From: Palsa-504 sp963789225
GTDB lineage: Bacteria; Actinomycetota; Actinomycetes; Streptosporangiales; Streptosporangiaceae
Length of the DNA: 64,000 nt
Direction: 5' to 3'
Assembly: GCA_963789225.1 (NCBI GenBank)
Contig: CAWBKD010000021.1
Coordinates: 105,901 to 169,900, forward strand
The notes beneath the pieces were generated by a model, which searched no databases, had not been told where the DNA came from, and saw only the letters and a list, made by a program, of their open reading frames with translations. The position numbers and the translations under genes are program-made. The stretch's first letter is position 1; each line of letters begins with the position of its first letter. Of the stretch, positions 49,798 through 58,630 are shown in pieces.

Positions 49798-50171
49798 AGG
49801 CGGTCCTGGACGCGGGTGCCCTGGTGGCGGTTGATCGCCGAAGCCGCCTGATCGGCGCCCAACTGCGGGTGCTCCAGCAGCAGGGAACGCCGATCCGGGT
49901 CAGTTCCGCCGTGGTGGGCCAAGTCTGGCGAGACGGGCGCAAGCAGGCCAACCTCGCCCGGGTGCTGGCCGGCGTCGGGATCGAGGCACTTGGTAAGGAC
50001 GACGGCAAGCGCATCGGCGAACTACTCGCGCTGTCAGGCTCCGCAGATATCATCGACGCGCACGTAGCGCTGATAACAGCGCACGCCGACCTCGTCTTGA
50101 CCAGCGATCCCGGCGACATCCGCAAGCTACTGCAAGCTCGGGGGGTTTCGGCGCGGGTCCAGACCGTGTGA
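49794..50171 (+). CDS. vapC: PIN-domain ribonuclease toxin, VapC-like
   Basis: 125 residues. The acidic residues expected for a PIN nuclease are in VLDAGALVA (Asp6), the Glu-lacking but polar SSAVVGQVWRDG, SADIIDAHVAL (Asp near 83) and LTSDPGDI (Asp near 102). The second acidic position looks changed to Gln, so activity may be reduced. VapC toxins cleave tRNA or rRNA in bacteria and are neutralised by VapB. Confidence 0.75.
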   Translation: MKAVLDAGALVAVDRRSRLIGAQLRVLQQQGTPIRVSSAVVGQVWRDGRKQANLARVLAGVGIEALGKDDGKRIGELLALSGSADIIDAHVALITAHADLVLTSDPGDIRKLLQARGVSARVQTV

Positions 50172-50316
50172 GGCTCCTGGCGCCTGCGGATCTCCGCTTC
50201 CAGCGGCCAGTTGCGCGTCCGCGCATATCCACGGTCGCCCGGCGGCTGGCACGGCGCCGAGGTTGACGAAGATGAGTTGCCTCCCGGCCGTGTCCGAGGG
50301 TTGCTGGCCCGCCAGG

Positions 50317-50664
50317 TCAGGGAGCCTGCGCCTGGCCGGCGCCGCTGGCATCACGGTCACCCGCCGGGGCGGGCCCGGTTCCGGTCCGGTGCCGGGCTGC
50401 GAACAGGGCGACGACCTCGCCGACGGCCGGCTCCCTGGTGCCGGGCTCGGGTACCGGCAGGTGAGCCTGGACCTGGTAGCGGTTGCGGCGGCCGTCCTTC
50501 TGGGTGATCACGTAGCCGGCCTCGGCGAGGTCGGCGATGATGCCGTGGGCGCGGCGCTCGGTGATGCCCAGGCTGGCCGCGATGTCGCGCAGTCTCGCGC
50601 CCGGGTCGCGGGCGATGTGCAGCAGGACCCGGGCGTGACTGGTCAGGAAGCCCCACTCCGCCAT
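50317..50664 (-). CDS. Winged-helix regulator, paralogue 2
   Basis: About 115 residues from the ATG at 50664; all but a few residues match paralogue 1 (FLTSHARVLLHIARDPGARL, ITQKDGRRNRYQVQ). It diverges from an intact quinone oxidoreductase, which is the likely target. The shared AT-rich motif TTGAAAAATATTGCTAGT lies at 50687-50704. Confidence 0.75.
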   Translation of the reverse strand: MAEWGFLTSHARVLLHIARDPGARLRDIAASLGITERRAHGIIADLAEAGYVITQKDGRRNRYQVQAHLPVPEPGTREPAVGEVVALFAARHRTGTGPAPAGDRDASGAGQAQAP

Positions 50665-50686
50665 GAGATAAGGGTACAACCGTTTC

Positions 50687-50704
50687 TTGAAAAATATTGC
50701 TAGT
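50687..50704. promoter_or_regulatory. Shared AT-rich operator-like motif, second copy
   Basis: Identical to 30955-30972 and located in the gap between the divergent regulator and oxidoreductase genes. Confidence 0.55.
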
Positions 50705-50905
50705 TTCAGATCGCGGCCGTAGGCTGTGGGCAGGCATCGGGATCAGCCGCCGACGGCAGCCAGCTAGCCCCGGGGTCACCGCGAGGACGGCCGGCATGAA
50801 CGGCGGAGCGGCACGCCTGATCAGGCCGGCCGCCGCAGGCCGCTCGCGGCCATCCCGCCCGGAACCCGCACTTGCAGCGGAGGCGCCCTCAGCAAGGAGA
50901 AGCGC

Positions 50906-51877
50906 ATGAAAGCGATCGTCCAGGAAAGCTACGGCCCGGCGGATGTGCTCGAGTTCCGGGACATCGGCCAGCCCGAGATCGCCGGCGACGAGGTGCTGGT
51001 CCGCGTGCACGCGGCTGGCGTGGACCGGGGCGTGTGGCACCTCATGACCGGCCTGCCATACCCGGTACGCCTGGCGGGCTACGGGCTCCGGGCGCCCAAG
51101 ACCCCCGTCCCGGGCACGGACGTGGCCGGGGTCGTGGCCGCGGCCGGCCATGAGGTGACCAGGTTCCAGCCGGGCGATGAGGTGTTCGGCACCGGCAAGG
51201 GCACCTTCGCCGAGTACGCCCGCGCTCCGGAGAGCGAGCTGGCACCCAAGCCGGCGAACCTCACCTTCGAACAGGCGGCCGCAGTCGCCGTGTCCGGCCA
51301 GACCGCCCTGCAAGGCCTGCGCGACCACGGGCGGGTCCAGCCGGGCCAGAAGGTGCTGATCACCGGCGCATCGGGCGGCGTAGGGACCTTCGCGGTGCAG
51401 CTGGCCAAGGCGTTCGGGGCACAAGTCACCGGCGTGTGCAGCACCACCAAGGCGGACCTGGTCCGGTCCATCGGCGCCGACCACGTCATCGACTACACGC
51501 GTGAGGACTTCGCAGACGGCAAACAGCGCTACGACGTGATCCTCGACATCGGCGGGAACCCGTCACTGTCCCGCCTGCGGCGGGCCCTGACCCCGACCGG
51601 GACCCTGGTCATCATCGGCGGCGAGACCGGCGGCCGGTGGCTCGCCGGCACCGATCGCCAGCTCCGCGCGCTCCTGCTATCCCGGTTCGTGGACCAGAAG
51701 CTGACCACGTTCATCTCCACGCAGAACCACCAGGACCTGATCGTCCTCACCGAGCTCATCGAAGCAGGGAAGATCACACCAGCCATCGACCGGACCTACC
51801 CGCTAAGCGAAGCACCCAAGGCCATCCGGTACCTGGAGCAGGGACACGCCCGGGGAAAGATCGTCATCACCGTCTGA
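50906..51877 (+). CDS. NADPH:quinone oxidoreductase-like, zinc-independent MDR protein
   Basis: 323 residues. The N-terminal GroES-like domain has GDEVLVRVHAAGVDRGVWHL and PGTDVAGVVAAAGHEVTRF without the zinc-binding Cys cluster of alcohol dehydrogenases. The Rossmann motif GASGGVGTFAVQLAKAFGA binds NADPH. It reduces quinones or alpha,beta-unsaturated carbonyls. Flanking winged-helix genes on both sides, one divergent and one convergent, suggest redox-responsive control. aaggagaagcgc precedes the ATG. Confidence 0.85.
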   Translation: MKAIVQESYGPADVLEFRDIGQPEIAGDEVLVRVHAAGVDRGVWHLMTGLPYPVRLAGYGLRAPKTPVPGTDVAGVVAAAGHEVTRFQPGDEVFGTGKGTFAEYARAPESELAPKPANLTFEQAAAVAVSGQTALQGLRDHGRVQPGQKVLITGASGGVGTFAVQLAKAFGAQVTGVCSTTKADLVRSIGADHVIDYTREDFADGKQRYDVILDIGGNPSLSRLRRALTPTGTLVIIGGETGGRWLAGTDRQLRALLLSRFVDQKLTTFISTQNHQDLIVLTELIEAGKITPAIDRTYPLSEAPKAIRYLEQGHARGKIVITV

Positions 51878-51890
51878 CGCCCGACGATCG

Positions 51891-52217
51891 TCACGACTGC
51901 GCCGTTTCCGCCGCCGCATCCGGCATGCCGGTCAGCGTGACGTCGGTACCGGTCAGCAGGGCCAGCACTTCACCGACGGTGCGTTCCCGGACGGTGGGCT
52001 CCGGCAGCGGCAGGTGCGCCTGGATGCGGTAGCGGTTGCGGCGGCCGTCCTTCCCCTTGACCACGTACCCGGCCTCGACCAGGTCCGTGATAATGCCGAA
52101 GGCGCTGCGCTCGGTAATGTCCAGGCTGGCCGCGATGTCCCGCAGGCGCACCCCGGGGTCATGGGCGACCAGCAGCAGAACCCGCGCATGGGTAGTCAGG
52201 AAGGTCCAGTTCGCCAC
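51891..52217 (-). CDS. Winged-helix regulator, paralogue 3
   Basis: 108 residues. WTFLTTHARVLLLVAHDPGV and RDIAASLDITERSAFGIITD align with the other two paralogues, with a different short tail (LTGTDVTLTGMPDAAAETAQ). It converges on the oxidoreductase gene. The motif variant near 52237-52255 lies upstream. It may have a distinct ligand since the tail differs. Confidence 0.75.
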   Translation of the reverse strand: MANWTFLTTHARVLLLVAHDPGVRLRDIAASLDITERSAFGIITDLVEAGYVVKGKDGRRNRYRIQAHLPLPEPTVRERTVGEVLALLTGTDVTLTGMPDAAAETAQS

Positions 52218-52542
52218 GCTGGTAAGGTACCAGATTCAGGAAAATTATTGCTAGTATCTTGATGCCGATGTGGGTTCAGATCAGGTACCGGACGTCAGTG
52301 GCCCACCACGGCCTGCTGGCGGCGTGCCGGGCGGGTAAGGCGGCCGCGGGCCGGATGGGTGCGACGTGTCCGGCGGCGCCGGTCCCGGCCCCGGCGGTGC
52401 CGACAACCGGGCGCCGGCCGGTGATCGCGTCCGCCACCGCGGGAAAGGTCGCGAGGTGCCGGTCTAGGCCTTAGCTGCCAGGGTCGGCATCGGCTGAGCC
52501 TGTGTCAAATGTGTGCAGGAGCGACCGCATATGCTGGAGAGG
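52218..52542 (+). other. Gap between winged-helix and Tudor-like genes
   Basis: Apart from the AT-rich motif at 52237-52255 no feature is supported. A frame from 52259 has no ribosome site and an unlikely composition. Confidence 0.4.
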
Positions 52543-52770
52543 ATGAAACCAGCCCGCGCTGCGTCCCGGCGCTACTTTCCCACTAGTCCCTTCGGCCCCC
52601 CGTCCGCCGCTCCGCCCGCTGAGCAGTTCGCCGTGCGGGATCAGGTTACCCACGATACGTACGGCCTCGGCCGGGTCATCGGCATCGAGGATGACACCGC
52701 CCTGGTGGTGAACTTCGGTTCGTGCCGCGTGCGGATCACGACGCCGTGCGCCAAGCTGACCAAACTCTGA
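52543..52770 (+). CDS. Tudor-like domain protein, paralogue 1
   Basis: 75 residues. KPARAASRRYF then EQFAVRDQVTHDTYGLGRVI and VVNFGSCRVRITTPCAKLTK form a small beta-barrel like the C-terminal domain of UvrD/PcrA (VxHxxYGxGxV), which contacts RNA polymerase. The paralogue at 61884 shows the start lies at MKPAR. Alone, it may bind polymerase as a CarD/PcrA mimic; that is inference from family. Confidence 0.65.
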   Translation: MKPARAASRRYFPTSPFGPPSAAPPAEQFAVRDQVTHDTYGLGRVIGIEDDTALVVNFGSCRVRITTPCAKLTKL

Positions 52771-52858
52771 TACCGCCAGAGACACCCGGCAGACGGCACC
52801 GCGCGCCAAGGCGCAGCCGCCGGGCCGCGCTGGGGGCCGCCCGGCCTGCGCCCGAGGA

Positions 52859-53722
52859 CTAGCTGTCGAGCCCCAAAGTGAAGGTGGGCTTCGGTGAGGT
52901 CTCGGGGAGCCGGTGCTCAGCGCCGAGGCGCCGGATCGCGGTTCCGGTGGCGAGGAACTCGGTTGCGTGCTCGCCCCAGACGTGATTGTTGACCGCGACG
53001 TTCACCCCGACGATGCCCGAGGCCCCGGCCTGCGCCGCCTCCGCTTGCATCCTGGCCAGCGCGAGCTCGCGGGCCTCGTAGATGCCCTGGGTGAAGACCA
53101 CCATTTCCTGGTTCTGGCCTGCCTGGCGCAGTGACTGCATCGCCGACTGATGGGCGATGTGGTACACGCAGGTTCCGAGCACGAACGCCGCCGGCACGGC
53201 GCCGGCCGCGAGCAGCCGGAAGAAGTCCTGAGCCGACAGGTCCGAGGTGAACGCCCGGCCGTCCGGGGCCCGGTGGGCGCCTTCCGTACCGCGGCCAGTG
53301 CTGCCCAGCGCGCGCACTGCAGTCCCGGTGGCGATGAACTCCAGGACGCCCTGGCCCCACACGTAGCTCTGCATGCGCAGCTGAACGCCGACGATACCGT
53401 CAGCGCCGAGGTGGTCGGCCTCGGCCTGCATCCTGGTCATGGCCAGTTCCCTGGCGTTGTACATCGCCTGGGTCAGGACCTGCAGTTCCTGGTTCTGCGA
53501 CCATCTTCCGACCTGCAGGCCAATGTGATAGATAGACGATCCGACCACGAAGCCGAGCGGCTCGAACCCGGCCTCGCCGAGCAGCACGTACTCCGAGACC
53601 GACAAGTCGGAGGTGAAAACGCCCGACGGAGCGGCGCCCGCGGTCTGGGCCAGCCTGCTGGCCGCGGCCTGCGGCTCCCAGGCGGCCGCATCATCAGCTG
53701 GCTTGCTGCCGAAAACTGGCAT
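52859..53722 (-). CDS. Tandem YbjQ/UPF0145-domain protein
   Basis: 287 residues with two copies of the YbjQ-like domain: residues 35-145 (VGSSIYHIGLQVG, AMYNARELAMTRMQAEADHL, GADGIVGVQLRM) and 155-270 (LGTCVYHIAHQ, GIYEARELALARMQAEAAQA, GASGIVGVNVAV). The usual protein has one domain and forms a pentamer; this one duplicates it. Function is unknown; heavy-metal binding has been suggested for the family. Confidence 0.75.
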   Translation of the reverse strand: MPVFGSKPADDAAAWEPQAAASRLAQTAGAAPSGVFTSDLSVSEYVLLGEAGFEPLGFVVGSSIYHIGLQVGRWSQNQELQVLTQAMYNARELAMTRMQAEADHLGADGIVGVQLRMQSYVWGQGVLEFIATGTAVRALGSTGRGTEGAHRAPDGRAFTSDLSAQDFFRLLAAGAVPAAFVLGTCVYHIAHQSAMQSLRQAGQNQEMVVFTQGIYEARELALARMQAEAAQAGASGIVGVNVAVNNHVWGEHATEFLATGTAIRRLGAEHRLPETSPKPTFTLGLDS

Positions 53723-53985
53723 GTGACTCTCCTTCGGCCAGATTCACTGAGTACCGCGATAGCACGCAAAGCCTACCTGCGGGCCGGGCACCCCAGCCGG
53801 GGGGCCCTGCACGACCGTGACGGCGGCCGGGACCGGCGCCGTGCCGTTCACAGGCGCTGGCTCGCTGCCTCCAGGAGGCGGCAGCCACAGGACCCCAGCC
53901 TATCCGCCCCAGTCCCGTAAACGGTTATCCTGGCCGTGTGCCAGCAGCGCGCCCAGATAGTCGAGCACAGCTGCTGGAGGGCACC

Positions 53986-54582
53986 ATGACCCACCCCGCG
54001 CGCGCCCTGGTTCCGGGGTGGACGGTGGTCTCGGCCGGCCTGTCGCCCGTCTTGGCGACCGGGGGCTGGCTGGTCGCCGACGCGGTCCAGCCGGCCTCCT
54101 ACAGCCCGATCCGGAAGACGGTCAGCGTGCTGGCTGGCCACGCCGGAACCGATCGGTGGATCATGACGGGGGCCCTGTTCCTGGTGGGCGGGTGTCAGCT
54201 CGTGACGGCCGCGGGCCTGGCCGGCGTACGGGTGCCTGTCCGCATCGTGCTGGGCGTCGCGGGCCTGTCCAGCATCGGCATCGCCGCATCTCCCGAACCC
54301 GTTCGTGGCTCGACTCCGCAGCACCTCGCCTGGACGGCGCTCGGCGCGGTCACAATCGCGGTCTGGCCTGCCTTCGTCGCCCGGCGCGCGCCGCCGCGGC
54401 CGCTGATCCTGAGCAGCTACGGCTGTGCCATTGTGACTGCCGTGTTCATTGTCCTGCTCGGCTGGCTCGTCATCGAGACCCAGGGCGGCAGTAACCTGGG
54501 CCTGGCTGAGCGCCTGTTCCTCTCGACCGAGACCTGCTGGCCGTTCATCGTCGCCGTTGCCCTGCGGCAAACTACGGGCTGA
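53986..54582 (+). CDS. DUF998 membrane protein
   Basis: 198 residues, six helices. ASYSPIRKTVSVLAGHAGTD near the start of the second loop and SPEPVRGSTPQHLAW are DUF998 motifs. Function is unknown. The ATG at 53986 follows ggagggcacc; a GTG at 53938 is in frame. Its stop overlaps the 3' end of the convergent LPG-like gene by 11 bases. Confidence 0.75.
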   Translation: MTHPARALVPGWTVVSAGLSPVLATGGWLVADAVQPASYSPIRKTVSVLAGHAGTDRWIMTGALFLVGGCQLVTAAGLAGVRVPVRIVLGVAGLSSIGIAASPEPVRGSTPQHLAWTALGAVTIAVWPAFVARRAPPRPLILSSYGCAIVTAVFIVLLGWLVIETQGGSNLGLAERLFLSTETCWPFIVAVALRQTTG

Positions 54583-55768
54583 CCTGTCCGGCCAGGCGTA
54601 TCCCGGCATCAGAACTCGACGCGGCCACGGTGGCCCGCGCCAGGTCCGGACCCGGCGGACTCATGTCTGCGGGCTGACTCGCAGCGGCGGGCTTGGCGTG
54701 AAGAAGTGCTGGCGCGTGCCGCCATACCAGGCAGGCGATCGCGCCGAGGGGGATGGGGGGCAGGTAGGTGACGGCCCGGTAGAGCAGCACGGCGGCTGTC
54801 ACCTGCGCAACATCCCGGTGGCCCGTGCCGGCGGCCAGCGTGGCGATGAGTCCGAGTTCGGTGATGCCCAGACCGCCGGGGGTGATGGGCAGCACGGTCA
54901 GCAGCCGGACGAACGCGAAGGCCGCCAGGGAGGTCTGCCAGGGCACCTGGGCCTGGGACAGGCCGATGCCGCGCAGGCAGGCCAGCAGGACGAGCCACAA
55001 GGTGAGGTTGCTCGCGGCGGTGGCGGCGGTGATCCGCCAGCCGCGCGCGGCGATCAGGGCGCCGGCCCGGTCACGGAAGCCGAGCAGTGATCCGGGGATG
55101 TCGAAGGAGGCCGGCCGGCGTGCCACCCGGCAGGCGAGCGCGAGCGCGGGCTGCAGCGCGCGGCCCGCGCCGAGCGCGAACGATTCGCTGCGCATCAGCA
55201 GGCCGAGCCCGGCGGCCAGGGCGGTGAGCAGGGCCAGGCCCACCGCCGCGGCGGCGATCAGGCCGGCCCCGGGCCGGCTGGCCGTGACCAGGACCAGCAG
55301 GGCCAGGACCGGCAGGCCCAGGCGGGCGAAGACATTCCAGATTCCCGACACCAGGGTGTACAGCACGTACTCGGCGGTGCTGACCCCCCAGCTGGACAGC
55401 ATCGCCCAGCTGACCCCCATGGCCAGGGCCCCGCCGGCGGGCAGGGTGTTCGCCACCGCGTTAGAGCCGAGGTTGACCACGGCCGCCTCGCGCAGCCGTA
55501 TCGACGGCAGCACCGAGCAGATCATGACCCAGGTGGAGGCCATGCTGGCCGCGGCCGCCGCAGCGACCAGCAGGACCTGCGGCCAGGCCATCGCACCCAT
55601 GCTGCCCCACACGCTGCGGTAGGACGCGAAATGCGGGACGGCGAACACGAAGATGGCCCCGACGAGGACAACGGGCCCTGCGGTACGGAAGATCTCCCGG
55701 CCGGATCGCGGCCGCGGCCGCCCCTGACCCGTAATAGCGGCGGCTGACGGTCCAGCAACGGCCGTCAC
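54572..55768 (-). CDS. Flippase-like LPG-synthase TM protein, second operon copy
   Basis: 398 residues, over 80 percent identical by eye to the gene at 38172 up to the last 30 residues (NLGSNAVANTLPAGGALAMG, TPGGLGITELGLIATLAAG). The GTG overlaps the stop of a desaturase remnant exactly as in the intact operon. The C-terminal tail differs (KPAAASQPADMSPPGPDLAR). It may still be expressed if a promoter lies in the remnant. Confidence 0.78.
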   Translation of the reverse strand: MTAVAGPSAAAITGQGRPRPRSGREIFRTAGPVVLVGAIFVFAVPHFASYRSVWGSMGAMAWPQVLLVAAAAAASMASTWVMICSVLPSIRLREAAVVNLGSNAVANTLPAGGALAMGVSWAMLSSWGVSTAEYVLYTLVSGIWNVFARLGLPVLALLVLVTASRPGAGLIAAAAVGLALLTALAAGLGLLMRSESFALGAGRALQPALALACRVARRPASFDIPGSLLGFRDRAGALIAARGWRITAATAASNLTLWLVLLACLRGIGLSQAQVPWQTSLAAFAFVRLLTVLPITPGGLGITELGLIATLAAGTGHRDVAQVTAAVLLYRAVTYLPPIPLGAIACLVWRHAPALLHAKPAAASQPADMSPPGPDLARATVAASSSDAGIRLAGQVSP

Positions 55769-55900
55769 CGGAGCCCCTCGGAATGGCGGCTGTCGACGTG
55801 GGCAGTAGCAGACCAGCGCACCTTGGCGGCCCAGCCGAGGCGTTCGAACATGCGGATCACGCCGGCGGAGATGTCAACCCGACCAGGGTCTGCGCCGCGG
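55766..55900 (-). pseudogene. C-terminal remnant of a desaturase gene
   Basis: About 44 codons read ADPGRVDISAGVIRMFERLG then WAAKVRW and DSRHSEGLR and stop, matching the end of the desaturase at 39407 (DPGQVDISAAVIRVFERLGL). Sequence further 5' does not continue the family. The stop-start overlap with the downstream gene survives, so most of the desaturase was deleted from a duplicated operon. Confidence 0.7.
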
Positions 55901-56152
55901 CGGACGGCGCGCCGCTATGGCCGTCGCATTCCCGGGTACTCAGATCCACACCAGACATAGGGGCGCCTTCCTGCTTTCAGCAGCAAGGCGGGGTCTTGAC
56001 CCGGCGGCTAGTTCACCAGTTCCGGCCAACACTACGCCGAATACCGCCCCGTGTCCTATCCCGGCCAGGCGGACGCCCTTGACTGAACGGGCCATGGCGC
56101 CACCGATCTGCTGGCGGCTGGAGGCCGGCACGGAAGGGTTTGTCGCGCCGGT
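55901..56152. other. Gap with a short duplicated segment
   Basis: Bases 55973-56060 resemble 43617-43700 (cagcaaggcg.ggtc, gcggcta.ttcaccag), a piece of the degraded STAS region. No gene is supported. Confidence 0.4.
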
Positions 56153-56839
56153 TCAGGCTATGAACCGCGCTATCGCGACGTACTGGCAGGCCGCGGCAGC
56201 GCAGACGTAGGCATGAAAGACCTCGTGGTAGCCGAACACCGACGGGTAGGGGTTAGGCCAGCGACGATGGTAGGAAAGCGCTCCGGCGGTATAGAGCAGG
56301 CCACCAGCGAGCATCAGGACCCCTGGTGCGACGCCGGCATGGATCCATATCCACGGCAGCGCCAGGCCGGCTGCCCAGCCCAGCCCGAGGAATGTCGCTC
56401 CGACCAGTCGCTCTGGTGCGTTCATCCACGTCAGGTGGATCGCAGCCGCGGTGAGGGTAAGTGTCCACATGACGATCAGGCAGGCCAGCCCGAAGGTGCC
56501 GGGTGTATCCAAGAGGAAAGCGGGAGTTGCCGTGCCGGCGATGAGGAAGAAGATCATCGCGTGATCCAGGCGCTGCAGGCGCCGCCTCCCGGCATCAGTC
56601 CAGGTACCGCGGTGGTACAGCGCGCTGACCCCGAAAAGCGCGCTCACGCTGGCTGAGTAGACCGCGACAGCCAGGATCTGCGCGGCTCCGTGCGCGCGGG
56701 CCAGCAACAGCGGGCCGAGCACCAGCGACGCCCCGAAGCAGAGCAGGTGCAGCCAGCCACGCAGGACGGGCTTGGCGTAGTAGACGCCGCGCCGGGCGTC
56801 GTAAAGCGGCTCCGCCGCCGGGGAGCCCGTGACCGTCAC
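56153..56839 (-). CDS. Hemolysin III/PAQR-family membrane protein
   Basis: 228 residues, seven helices. FGVSALYHRGTW, RLQRLDHAMIFFLIAGTATP and GYHEVFHAYVCAAAACQY carry the Ser, His and Asp positions of the PAQR/ceramidase-like metal site. Bacterial members are membrane hydrolase candidates that alter lipids. It fits the membrane theme of the region. It starts at the codon read as Met at 56839. Confidence 0.85.
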   Translation of the reverse strand: MTVTGSPAAEPLYDARRGVYYAKPVLRGWLHLLCFGASLVLGPLLLARAHGAAQILAVAVYSASVSALFGVSALYHRGTWTDAGRRRLQRLDHAMIFFLIAGTATPAFLLDTPGTFGLACLIVMWTLTLTAAAIHLTWMNAPERLVGATFLGLGWAAGLALPWIWIHAGVAPGVLMLAGGLLYTAGALSYHRRWPNPYPSVFGYHEVFHAYVCAAAACQYVAIARFIA

Positions 56840-56891
56840 CGTCGGCCTCCATCTCGTGTCGGGTCTCCGGACAGACCGGGACAGGTACGCA

Positions 56892-57963
56892 TCAGTAAGG
56901 ACGGCGGCTGGCGGCTGCTCCAGCGTCGCTAAGGTGCTGGACGATCTGGCGGAATGACCCGACGAAGCTTTCTTCGCAGTAACCGAGATCGGCCGCTACG
57001 CAGAAGTCCCTGACCAGGCCCTGGACCCGTCGCAGGTTAGGCCGGGGCATCGACTCGAATAGGTGATGCTCGATCTGGTAGTTAAGGCCGCCGAGCATGA
57101 AGGTGGTAAACCGGCCGCCGCTGACATTCCGGGCAGTGACCACCTGGCGGCGGGCGAAGCCGGCCGCCGTTGCGGAATCGATGATCGGCATCCCCTTGTG
57201 GTTGGGCGCGAAACTGATGCCCAGGTACACCGAGAAGACCGCCTGCTGCACGGCGACGAAAGCGAGTGCCTTGAGCGGGGAGAGCACCCACAGCACCACC
57301 GTCAGGTACAGCGCGGCATGCAGCACGATGAGCGAGGCTTCTACCGCCGAGGCGCGGTCTCGTCGCCGCAGAAGCCGCTTGATCCCGAGTACGTGCAAGC
57401 CGGTGCTTCGCAACAGCATGAGCGGGAAGAAGAGCGGCGCCTGCCAGCGTGCCAGCCACGATGCGAGAGGGCCGCGCCCGTTTCCCGGGGGGCAGGGCGA
57501 CTCCTTCGCCGATATCGGGGTCGCGGCCCAGCTCGTTGGGATGCGCATGATGTGCGCTGTGCTTGGGAACCCACCAGCCAAAGCTCAGCCCGATCAGCGC
57601 GTTCGCCACGATGAGGCCGAGCAGGCGATTGCGCCGGCGCGCGCAGAACACCTGGTTGTGCCCCGCATCATGGCCGAGGAAGCCCAGCTGGGTGAACGTC
57701 ATCCCTACCAACGGGGCGACCGCGAGGGCCGTCCACGAGTTGCCGACCATGACGAACAGGGCCCATCCAGCGAAGAAGGCGAGGATCGTCAGGGTGATCT
57801 TCACCCGGTAATAGCCCGGCCTGCGGTCGAGCAGACCCATCGCCCGTACCTGCCGCGCCAGTGCGCGAAAGCTAGCCGTCGAGGGATCGACGGCTGCAGG
57901 CCGCCCGCCTGCAGCCGAGGCACGGCCGGACGGCAGGGCAAGAAGGCTGGGTGCTGTGGTCAT
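56892..57963 (-). pseudogene. Front-end-like fatty acid desaturase, frameshifted
   Basis: Frame one from the ATG at 57963 has GHDAGHNQVF and KHSAHHAHPNELGRDPDIG (boxes 1 and 2), with helices FAGWALFVMVGNS. Frame two supplies LARWQAPLFFPLMLLR and NYQIEHHLFESMPRPN (box 3), the linoleoyl-CoA desaturase/DesA3-like ending. The shift is in a run of six C (57487-57492 on the plus strand). One base restores a complete enzyme. aggagg lies before the ATG. Confidence 0.75.
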
Positions 57964-58395
57964 CGTCGCTCTGTCCTCCTGGGCGTCTGCCGAGCACACC
58001 GCTCGGGCTTACGTCGCCAGGGTCTGGAGCAACGGGGCCGCGGCCAGGGCCTACCCGCCACGACCGCACCTGCTCTAACGGTACCCCCACCAGACGGCCC
58101 CGCAAGGCCGACACAAGACGAGGTCTCCTGGGGCGCGTGCAAGTTGGCGTTCTGGTCAGGTAGCGACGGGTCAGCGGCGCGGCGGGGGTTGGCGGACAGC
58201 ACGAGGCTCAGGCCGTAGCACTACTGCCCGTTCGCACAAATTGAATTCTTTTCCGCCGAACGAACCGTGGTGCCTGTCCCCGGATGATCGAGGCTGCCTC
58301 GGCGGTGTGACCGGTGGCTCGGCCAGCGGCCGGTGCGGGCCCGGTCGTGCGGGTCCCCCATGCGGCACAATGAGAGCCACCGCCGGGAGGTTCGC
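57964..58395 (+). other. Gap with motif copy D
   Basis: The 18-bp motif variant GCCGAACGAACCGTGGTG is at 58255-58272, preceded by AT-rich aaattgaattctttt. No gene is supported. It must hold the promoters of both divergent neighbours. Confidence 0.45.
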
Positions 58396-58623
58396 ATGGC
58401 AAAGCATCCGCTCATCGGCTATCTGGTATGGCTGGTCCTGTTCGGCGCCGTGTTCGCCTGGGAGGGCCTCGCCCTGGCCCGGGTGACCGGCGTCCCCGCC
58501 CTCAGCGACGTCTTCCGCGTGATCATGCGTTACCCCATCGGGCGGTGGGCGTTGTTCGCGTTCTGGCTGTGGGCCGGCTGGCACTTCTTCGTCCGCGGCT
58601 GGCACTTCCTGCTCCGGGCCTGA
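58396..58623 (+). CDS. Small membrane protein, DUF6186-like
   Basis: 75 residues, two helices: LIGYLVWLVLFGAVFAWEGL and ALFAFWLWAGWHFFVRGWHF. The aromatic GWHFF..GWHF ending matches small actinobacterial proteins known as DUF6186. gggaggttcgc precedes the ATG. The DUF6256-like gene follows 7 bases later. Confidence 0.65.
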   Translation: MAKHPLIGYLVWLVLFGAVFAWEGLALARVTGVPALSDVFRVIMRYPIGRWALFAFWLWAGWHFFVRGWHFLLRA

Positions 58624-58630
58624 GCTCATC

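Noticed and set aside
55940..56131. Minus-strand frame of 63 codons
   Set aside because: Resembles part of the degraded STAS region but lacks a ribosome site and domain core; treated as remnant sequence.
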